Positions 56,082 to 64,000 of a DNA stretch of 64,000 bases are shown piece by piece. The notes beneath the pieces are model-generated. The model was given only the letters and a program-made list of their open reading frames with translations. It ran no database searches and was not told the origin of the DNA. A program made the translations under genes and the position numbers. The first letter of the stretch is position 1, and every line of letters starts with the position of its first letter. The DNA is from Erodium maritimum (Eukaryota; Streptophyta; Magnoliopsida; Geraniales; Geraniaceae): NCBI GenBank assembly GCA_963921825.1, contig OY997589.1, forward strand, positions 56,274,959 through 56,338,958. Reading direction: 5' to 3'.

Positions 56082-57769
56082 TATTAGTCTTAGTGCCCGT
56101 AATTCAATCCTAAATGTCCAAATGTATAAATCATCGTTAGCAATAAAATTAAAGCGGCCTTATATTACTTATGTGTTGGAGTAATATATCGATGTGTGCT
56201 CTGATCTATGCCCACAATGCGAATAGAACCATAGATCGAGATAGATCACACTCGATGGGTCCCTAGTCAACAACGCTTTACTAGAAGCGACTAGTATGAA
56301 AGATGGCTCTTTATGGCTTACGTTCTGTTAGTCATTGGAATGGGATTCCGGAGTCTGATCATAGATATCATGTGGGACATGATATTGGACGACCCGACAT
56401 GAATATGTGTCATAGATCAAGTCATGAACATATTCATTGGCGTAGCTTGTCATGTATCCTTAGACCAAGGAGTCTTTGTGATCGCTATGTGGTAAACAAC
56501 TGAGTTTGACCTGAGCCTAACGTTTTCCGTAACAGGGCTTCCATAACGGCCAGGATTAGCTTGGGGACGGACTGCATGAGTGACACGAAAGACGGATAAG
56601 GGATTTATCCCTCATACTACGGTATGGGAAAGATATCGGTTCTCGGCCGCTTGATCGAGAGTGACTGAAAGAATAGCATGGCCATGCACATGATACTGGG
56701 TATCATATATTCAGTCATCTCACATATCAAGGAACAATGATTGACAATAATAAGGATGACGGCTCTATGCCTTATCTCAATCAGGATATCGGAGATAAAA
56801 GGATAATGACAGGGACGACGGAAAGGTTAGAATCGACAGGGTCGATTCGTTATGCAGTGTCATGCAATACTAAAGTCTCGTTAGTTGCCACTTAAATAGG
56901 ATCAAGTAAAATGGGATTTTACGTTGATCTATTGACATGCATAAACCTAAAGGTCACACCGGAGGGTGAAACTCATTGACACATTTATGGAGAATGGCCA
57001 AAAGGGAGTTGTCTCGGGACATGACCAAAACTAGGTTTTGGGTCATGTGCCCGTAAGTGAATAAGACTTCACGGATCGAGACAAGGCTTGGAGTATTGGG
57101 ATTGATCGCGTTGGATAATGTTGGACATTTCCGGTATGGAAGGCTTGGAGGCGATGAGTGAATCACGGGACCTCGTTGGAAATGGCCACGGGCCATGTTC
57201 CAAGAGGCCCATGAAAGGCCCATGCAACCAAGGCCCATGGAACTAATTAATCAAGTCTTGATTAATTAGTACTAAGTAAGCAAGACAAGGATTAAGGTGT
57301 TGGTGATTCACCACCTAACCCAATCTTGTCTTGCCATAGTTTGTCCTATTTACACCTTACTTGACACCATACTTGTCCCATGCCTTTAGTTGGACAAGTA
57401 TGTGTTTTGTTATGTTTAAGTCATCATTTTTCAACATAACAAACACAAGACAAAAATAGGAAACACAACTTCTCTCTCCCTTTCCTTGAAATTTCGGGTT
57501 TGGCAAGTTCCCACCTCCATTTTTGTGTTCTTGAGTCCTCAAAGAGAAGAACTACGTGGATTTGATTCCCATGTGGATACGTAGGCGTCTTGGAGACTCA
57601 AGCCAATCATTCGTTAACCGGTGTTCTTGTTTTGGTAAGAACTATTGCTGAATTTTTCTCTTGTGAATCCTTTCTTTGTAAGTTGTTTCATGGTTTTAAT
57701 CGTCTCTTGGTTTTCATTGATTTTCCGCTGCGAGTTGGTTCATCTCCAACCCTACCTCGAGACCCAACA
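56082..57769 (+). mobile_element. Solo copia LTR (1688 bp) inside gypsy copy II
   Basis: Same length as the array LTRs and very similar, starting TATTAGTCTTAG and ending CGAGACCCAACA. Flanks CGTTC (56077-56081) and CCTTC (57770-57774) are a 5-bp duplication with one change. The empty site is present at 61370-61380. It keeps the 27-nt palindrome. Confidence 0.93.
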
Positions 57770-58640
57770 CCTTCCACTTCACGAGGTACTCGGTATAGGC
57801 TGGGACGGCCTTCCTTCTAACCGTGCGCTTGCCACAAATTTCTTCGGCCTGCTTGTCATATGAAACGAAAGTGGCCGGTGGTGCACGGCTTGACTCGCCA
57901 CGCCCTAGTTCTTCCGGATCCCCATGGTAGCGCTTCAGCTTGCTCACATGGAAGACGGGGTGGACTCGGAGCTGTGGGGGCAGCTCAACCTTGTAGGCAA
58001 CTCGGCCAACCCTTTTGACAATGGGGTATGGCCCGTCGAATCGCCTTATCAGACCTTTGTGAAGAATCCTCGCGGACTTGACTTGGTGCCCGTGGAACTT
58101 CACCATAACCAGGTCGCCCACACGAAACTCTACAGGCCGACGACGCTTGTCTGCCCACTTCTTCATTTTCAGGGCCGCCTTGTCGAGATAGGACCGAGCA
58201 CGGTCCCTCTTCTTTAGCCAATCTTTGGCCAAGTCATAGGCGACCGGGCTGCCTCCTTTGTAACCGGTCTCTAATGTGTGCGGAGTGAGCGGTTGTTGTC
58301 CCGTTGCTAGCTCAAAGGGACTCGCCTTGGTTGACTCGCTCCGCTGCAAATTGTAAGAGAACTGAGCGACATCAAGCAAGCCTGCCCAATCAAATTGGTT
58401 AGCGCTTACATAATGCCTCAAATAAATCTCTAGCAGCCCATTGATCCTCTCGGTCTGGCCATCGGTTTGGGGATGAAAGCTGGTCGAAAAACACAGCTCG
58501 GTCCCCATGAGACGGAACAGCTCCGTCCAGAACTTGCCCGTGAAACGAGCATCACAATCGCCGATTATTGTACGAAGCAGACCCCAATACTTCACTATGT
58601 GCTTGAAAAAGAGCTTCGCTGCCACTTTTGCTTTCACGAC
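57770..58640 (-). pseudogene. Gypsy integrase core and chromodomain start, copy II
   Basis: Minus-strand frame: IIGDCDARFTGKFWTELFRL (second catalytic Asp), STSFHPQTDGQTERINGLLE (catalytic Glu), NLQRSESTKASPFELATGQQ, then the GPY/F module RRFDGPYPIVKRVGRVAYKV and FHVSKLKRYHG. The chromodomain begins YTEYLVKWK and is cut by the copia LTR. This is a chromovirus; Reina/Galadriel-like is a guess. Confidence 0.92.
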
Positions 58641-59150
58641 TTCGTGGTTGGGATGAATGTAGCATACTTGGTGAAACGGTCCACCACAACCATGATGGTG
58701 CTATTGCCCTCAGACTTGGGCAAACCCGTGATGAAGTCCATGCTAAGGCTTTCCCATGGACGGGTTGGTACCGGCAGCGGCTCGAGCAACCCCACGGGTA
58801 GGTGATGCTCCCTTTATCTTGTTGGAAAACCAAACAGGTCCGCACATAGTTCTCAACTTCGTCCCGCATGTCCGGCCAATAGTAGGCCGCTTCAAGCAAA
58901 GCCCTCGTTCTTCGTTGTCCCGGGTGCCCACCATACAAGGTCTCATGGCACTCCTTGGTGATCTTCCTCCGCAGGTTTCCCCACTTTGGAACGAACAACC
59001 GTCGTCCTTTGGCATAGAGCAGCCCGTCCTCTATCTAAAACTGACGTGTCTTCCCTTGCCTGGCTAGCTTCATAATCTGCTGCGCCACGGGGTCATGGGG
59101 CAGACCTTCCTTCACCTTGGCAACCATCTCTCCACGTACCGTCACAACGG
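58641..59150 (-). pseudogene. Gypsy integrase N-terminal part, copy II
   Basis: Same HHCC region as copy I, but the last Cys is Phe (TCLVFQQDK) and a frameshift near 58800 follows. Stops near 59036 and 59154; the latter (TAG) is shared with copy I. Confidence 0.86.
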
Positions 59151-60575
59151 CCTACGCTTTGACAATGGCTGCCAACTCCGCCTTCCTACTCAAGGCGTCG
59201 GCCACCAGATTGGCCTTCCCGGGCTTGTACTCGAGCTCGTAGTCAAACTCGGCTAGGAAGTCTTGCCATCTTGCTTTCTTCAGGGACAGCTTCTTTTGGC
59301 TTTGGAAATAGCTCGTGGCTACATTTTCGGTCTTCACCACGAACCTACTCCCAAGGAGGTAATGGCGCCAAGTCCTAAGGCAACGGACAATGGCCATCAT
59401 CTCCTTCCCTTGGACCGTGTACCTTCTCTCGGTCTCGTTCAGCTTCCGGCTTTCATAGGCTATAGGGTGCCTATCCTGCATCAACACTCCACCAATGGCA
59501 AAATCAGAAGCATCAGTATGTAACTCAAAGGGTTTAGAGTAATCCGGCAAAGCCATAACCGGTTCCTCCACAATGGCCAGCTTCAAGGCCTTGAACGCCT
59601 CATCACATTTTGCCGTCCACTCCCAAGGCTTGTTATTCTTCACCATGTCGGTCAGAGGGGCAGCCAACTTAGAATACCCCTTGATAAAGCGACGGTAGTA
59701 GTTTGCGAGCCCAAGGAAGGACCTTAGACCCGAAACGTTGCTTGGCTGCTCCCATTGGTTGATTGCCTTGACTTTCTCCGGATCCATCATAAGCTCACCA
59801 GCTCGGATGATATGGCCCAAGAATTGCACCTCTTCCTCAGCAAATGAGCACTTCTCTTTCTTCACATACTGTTCATGAGCCCTCAACGTCTCAGAGACAG
59901 CTCGCAAGTGCTCGACATGTTCCTCCAAGGACTCAGAATAGATCACAATGTCATCAAGATAAACCACCACAAAATTGTCCAAGAAGGGATGCAAAACGTA
60001 GCTGGGGCGTTAGTCAAGCCAAAGGGCATCACTAGGAACTCATAGGAACCATATCGGGTCACACATGCCGTCTTGGCCTCATCCCTTTCGGCAATCCGGA
60101 CTTGGTAGTAACCCGACCTCAAGTCGAGCTTTGTAAAATAACGAGCTTTCCCCAATTGATCAAACAAATCAACAATCAACGGAATTGGATACTTATTCTT
60201 AATGGTTACCTTGTTTAGTGCTCGGTAGTCGATGCACAAACGAAGGCAGCCATCCTTCTTTCGCTGAAAGAGAACCGGCGCTCCAAAAGGTGCCTTGGAT
60301 GGTTGTATGAAGCCGGAATCAAGCAACTCCCCGAGCTACTTCTTCAGTTCCTCCAACTCTGGAGGGGCCATTCTATAGGGTGCTCGGGCTGGAGGTTTTT
60401 CACCTGGCTCCAGCTCAATCTGATGGTCTACTCCCCTTCTCGGCGGGAGCTTCTTGGGCAACTCTGATGGCATCACGTCCTTGAACTCTTTAAGGATCTT
60501 CTCAAATGGTTTAGGCAGCGGCGCTGCCTTGGCATAAGAGGGCTTCTCCTCCCTCATCGTGGCTAGGAACGTCCG
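59151..60575 (-). pseudogene. Gypsy reverse transcriptase and RNase H, copy II
   Basis: Same motifs as copy I ([40 protein letters not shown]). Two lesions differ. TAG at about 60335 replaces Trp. A 22-bp deletion near 59992, between two GCAAAAC repeats still seen in copy I, shifts the frame just before YLDD. Confidence 0.9.
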
Positions 60576-60627
60576 GACTCAATCTTCTCGGGCGCTCGGC
60601 ACTTGGATAAGGCAACGACGCCAAATC
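60576..60627 (-). other. Gypsy primer-site region and deletion junction, copy II
   Basis: Minus strand reads GATTTGGCGTCGTTGCC next to the LTR, a TGGCG-type primer site as in many plant gypsy elements. About 30 bases later it jumps to the start of RT at 60575, so gag and protease are deleted. Confidence 0.65.
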
Positions 60628-61245
60628 TGTCCCAAGTTCAGCCTTTCCTTCCTACAACACTGAGGAAATTCAAAGAGCAACAAAGAGGATACAAAGAGGT
60701 TCTTGACAAGAAAGAAATAGTGTATTCCAAGTATGGAAGTTACACAAAGAGTCTAACATATCAATGTTTACAATAGCTACTTCTATTTATACTATGTACA
60801 AGGATCTTTAACCATGAAGCCAGTGCGTGAGAGGCTGCCACCTCCTCCTTTAGCCATGCCACTCTTGTCTTGTGCATGCTTGACACCTCTTGCTTCACTT
60901 TTCAACTATGGTGCTTGTGCCAAAGTATGCCAATGTAGGGAGACCATGTGTTGGCTCATGTTTGGCCCATGCTAGCACCTGGCCACGTCATACCGGGCTG
61001 CTCATTCAGCTCCTTGCTCAACCATCTCAACCAGGCAGCTCGCCACATCGCTAAGCTGCTCAACCAGGTCGCCAAGTCATCCCGGCTCGCCACATCAACC
61101 AAGCTTCTGGCCACGTCAAGCAGGTGACTGGGCAGCAGCGTTTTTCAACCAAAAGAGCATGCCATCCTCATGCTTACTTCACAAAAACGTCATGGATGGC
61201 TAGTATAGCTATAATAGCATATAGGCATCAATATAGTACCCAACA
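60628..61245 (-). mobile_element. Gypsy LTR between copies II and III
   Basis: 618 bp from TGTCCCAAGT to GTACCCAACA (plus-strand ends). It has a GCCACGTCA-rich part and a TATTTATACTATG TATA-like segment (complement side near 60783). It is followed by the complement of a polypurine tract (CCTCTCCCACC). Confidence 0.85.
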
Positions 61246-61249
61246 TCCT

Positions 61250-61531
61250 CTCCCACCTATGGCCTTGACGTCCCCGTCAAGCTGGCTTTGTACTTGAGCA
61301 CTTGGTCTTCATATAGCCATAGGTCCTTGGCTGGTTCCCAACTTGCCTCAGCATCGGGGAGGTCCTTCCACTTCACGAGGTACTCGGTATAGGCCGGGAC
61401 GGCCTTCCTTCTAACCGTGCGCTTGCCACAAATTTCTTCGGCCTGCTTGTCATATGAAACGAAAGTGGCCGGTGGTGCACGGCTTGACTCGCCACGACCT
61501 GGTTCTTCCGGATCCCCATGGTAGCGCTTCA
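61250..61531 (-). pseudogene. Chromodomain fragment, copy III
   Basis: Minus-strand frame: KRYHGDPEEPGRGESSRAPP and PAYTEYLVKWKDLPDAEASW, EPAKDLWLYEDQVLKYKA, a complete chromodomain. Only this C-terminal end of copy III remains, cut at 61532 by an inverted gypsy piece. Confidence 0.9.
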
Positions 61532-61884
61532 GCGCCACGAGCTATTTCCAAAGCCAAAAGAATTTGTCCCCGAAGCAAGCAAGATGGCAAGAATTCCTAA
61601 CCGAGTTTGACTACGAGCTCGAGTACAAGCCCGGGAAGGCCAATCTGGTGGCCGACGCCTTGAGTAGGAAGGCGGAGTTGGCAGCCATTGTCAAAGCGCT
61701 GGACGTTGTGACGGTACGTGGAGAGATGGTTGCCAAGGTGAAGGAAGGTCTGCCTCATGACCCCGTGGCGCAGCAGATTATGAAGCTAGCCAGGCAAGGG
61801 AAGACACGTCAGTTTTGGATAGAGGACGGGCTGCTCTATGCCAAAGGACGACGGTTGTTTTTTCCAAAGTGGGGAAACCTGCGG
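61532..61884 (+). pseudogene. Inverted gypsy piece: RNase H end and integrase start
   Basis: Plus-strand frame: [51 protein letters not shown] and QFWIEDGLLYAKGRR. Unlike copies I and II it lacks the shared TAG (KALDVV in place of KA-stop), so it comes from a different or older source copy. It ends at WGNLR, where a (TA)n run and a family A foldback begin. Confidence 0.9.
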
Positions 61885-62236
61885 ATATATATATATATAT
61901 ATAGGGTAGCTATCCAGTAAAAACCATCCTTATTGTGCAAACTACGAACTCACCAGGTGCTGACACGTGGCACGTTTAGTGCTGATAGTTTGCGCAGCAC
62001 GGTACTAATAGTTTGGGACTATTAGCACTGTGCGCCCAATCTATTAGCACTCTGCGCGCCACGTGTCAGCCCCTGGTGAGTTCGTAGTTTGCACAATAAG
62101 GTGCGGTGTTTTATATATATATTGTACACGTGTCAACATCTGGTGCGCTCTGCTGACATCACTTTGAGGGGATCCTGTGGCTCTCATGGGTTCGTAGTTT
62201 GCACAATAAGGGGGGGTTTGTACCTGATACCAATCC
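61885..62236. mobile_element. Small foldback element of family A in a (TA)n tract
   Basis: A TA run (61885-61903), GGGTAGCTATCCAGTAAAA, then nested inverted repeats around CCTTATTGTGCAAACTACGAA (61927 and, reversed, near 62080 and 62190), ending GTACCTGATACCAATCC before the next TA run. The insertion interrupts gypsy integrase. It is about half the size of the copy at 51786. Confidence 0.8.
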
Positions 62237-62256
62237 TATATATATATATATATATA

Positions 62257-63874
62257 GGGAGACTTTCACGTGCGAACCCCTCTTAAAATGCGAACTTGTG
62301 AACTCAACAACATCATGACACGTGTCGCGCTTAGAAATGCTCATCTTTTTTTCCCACCAAGTTCATTCATTTAATTTTTCCCGCTTCGTTTCAACTCCGA
62401 TTTAATTTTTTTTGCGCCAATATTCTTATTTTTTTCAAGAGCTTTCTAACAAGTAGTGGATTGCATATATTTTGATGTGTTTTTGAATACGTGTGTGGAT
62501 GTGTGAATATGAGTGCGAAAAGTGTGATGTGTTTTTGCAAATTCAGTGTATATGGTTTGCGGATTTAGTGTATATGGTTTGCGGATTTAGTGTATATGTT
62601 TTGCGGATTTAGTGTATATGGTTTGCGAATTTCGTGTGTTTTGCAAATTTAGTGTATATGGTTTGCGGATTTAGTGTATATGATTTGCGGATTTAGTGTA
62701 TATGGTTTGCGGATTTAGTGTATATGGTTTGCGAATTTAGTGTAATTTTCACACTTTTGTATGCAATAACCTTGGTCTTGGCCACCTGAATGTATCCAAC
62801 ATTATAGATTGAGAAATAATAGGCAAAAATGGGATATGAAGTCTAAATCAATAATCGAGAGAAGAAGTTACTTATTTGGTTGCCCAACTTGAGTACAACA
62901 TAAGTGTTAGATGATATAATGTAGTGTAATACCTTGTCATATAATGACACAGAGGATGTATATTTATATATATTAGCAGTTATACAATGCTTCAACATAA
63001 CTACATCATAACTACAATTATAAATTACAATAACTATAATATAACTGCTAATAATAAGGATCATTGTTCTTGAAGTCTCTAATAGCAAGCCTTTTTCCTT
63101 GGACAACAACTACTTTCAGCAACCCCACAGACTCCTCCATCATGTTATACCAAAATCTACATAGTCATATTTGTGAATTGAATCAGTACCACAAGACTCT
63201 AGTCTTCAAAACACAAACATAAAGCAAATCCAAGACTCCAAAAGAAGCTACTTTAGGAAGAAACTAAAACTGAGTTTAGTTCCAAGAGATGAATTTGTAA
63301 CATGGTATCAAGCTACCATCATAAAAACATGAATTAAAGCTGAAATCAACAATATCAACAATATCCAAGCTGTAACATGGTATCTAGTAATCAATTCAAG
63401 TTAGGTTATTGCATACAAAAGTGTGAAAATTACACTAAATTCGCAAACCATATACAGTAAATCCGCAAACCATATACACTAAATTTGCAAAACACACTAA
63501 ATTCACAAACCATATACACTAAATCCGCAAACCATATACACTAAATCCGCAAACCATATACACTAAATCCGCAAGCCATATACACTAAATTTGTAAAACA
63601 CATCACACTTTTCGCACTCATATTCACACATCCACACACGTATTCAAAAACACATCAAAATATATGCAATCCATTACTTGTTAGAAAGCTCTTGAAAAAA
63701 TAAGAATATTGGCGCAAGAAAAAAATGAAATCGGAGTTGAAATGAAACGGGAAAAATCGAATCAATAAACTTGATTATAAAAAAGGGGGGGCATTTTCTG
63801 AGCGCGGCACATGACGCAATCTGATTGAGTTCGCATGTTCACACCGTAATTCATGGTTCACACCTGATTGCTCT

Positions 63875-63876
<2 letters not shown>
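62257..63876. mobile_element. 1.6-kb foldback element of family B/C in a (TA)n tract
   Basis: Left arm 62257-62772 and right arm 63403-63876 are reverse complements around a ~630-nt centre. The tips GGGAGACTTTCACGTGCGAA and the complement of CACCTGATTGCTCTCC lie against TA runs. The arms carry a 22-bp repeat with TTTAGTGTATATGGTTTGCG. The centre (62773-63402) is AT-rich and has no recognisable gene. Confidence 0.83.
62540..62745 (+). repeat. 22-bp tandem repeats in the foldback left arm
   Basis: About nine copies of TTTAGTGTATATGGTTTGCG plus GA, with variants. The complement recurs at 63440-63600 in the right arm. Spaced, spacer-free repeats, so not CRISPR. Confidence 0.85.

Positions 63877-63909
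<33 letters not shown>
63877..63909. repeat. (TA)n microsatellite at the foldback edge
   Basis: A TA run of about 33 bases. Similar runs are at 51777-51786, 52660-52671, 61885-61903 and 62236-62256, always at foldback edges. Confidence 0.9.
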
Positions 63910-63912
<3 letters not shown>

Positions 63913-64000
63913 ATTAATTTACAATGAAGCACTTACTTATTAAAACACCGTTAAAACTTTCACTTAATTAATTATTATACAATAGATGTATAATTCATGT
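63910..64000. other. AT-rich sequence to the window end
   Basis: No feature seen. Confidence 0.5.

Noticed and set aside
62843-63109. 88-codon minus-strand ORF in the centre of the large foldback
   Set aside because: AT-rich chance frame, Ile/Tyr-rich, no domain.

Overview
This window is intergenic DNA from a flowering plant with a repeat-rich nuclear genome. I found no convincing host gene, rRNA, tRNA or CRISPR array. Almost every kilobase belongs to a transposable element, and most elements sit inside other elements. The plant call rests on plant-type Ty1/copia and chromodomain Ty3/gypsy lineages, L1-type LINEs with a C-terminal RNase H, and hAT, Mutator and PIF/Harbinger elements with their usual plant hallmarks. 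I cannot name the species.

Layout. 1-3879: 3' end of a Ty3/gypsy chromovirus and its 3.0-kb LTR, inserted into a minus-strand copia leader (3880-5440). 5441-5967, 28507-28552 and 30550-31231 appear to be one older locus, split first by a hAT element (5976-28498, 8-bp target duplication) and by a Mutator-like element (28553-30540, 9-bp duplication). The hAT is a short non-autonomous element swollen to 22.5 kb. It holds a 5'-truncated LINE, and that LINE holds a head-to-tail copia array of three LTRs and two bodies (7029-22258, exact period 6771). The hAT also holds two PIF/Harbinger elements of one family, one inside the other, each carrying only a Myb-like/NAM-associated ORF.

31232-41173: a minus-strand copia element broken by a gypsy solo LTR (TSD CATTA), a shrunken copia LTR and another solo LTR (TSD AAAAT). 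41174-50892: a solo copia LTR split by a reversed copia of the same family (TSD AGAAT), which is itself split by an ORF1-only half-LINE. 51786-52955 and 61885-63909: two families of foldback elements sitting in (TA)n runs. 52961-61884: a decayed head-to-tail array of a second chromovirus, interrupted by a 1688-bp copia solo LTR and flanked by inverted fragments of itself.

How the parts relate. Nothing here is a working operon or pathway. The two tandem copia bodies share the same lethal lesions (both integrase zinc-binding His lost, two integrase catalytic residues replaced, the reverse transcriptase YVDD box deleted, gag shortened), yet their LTRs are almost identical. The most interesting reading is a defective copia that was still being moved in trans. 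Next are the Harbinger units that carry the DNA-binding ORF without a transposase, the Mutator element with a GC-rich coding-like insert, and the paired TA-flanked foldback families. Relative ages are inferred from nesting. Lineage names are tentative because no search could be run.
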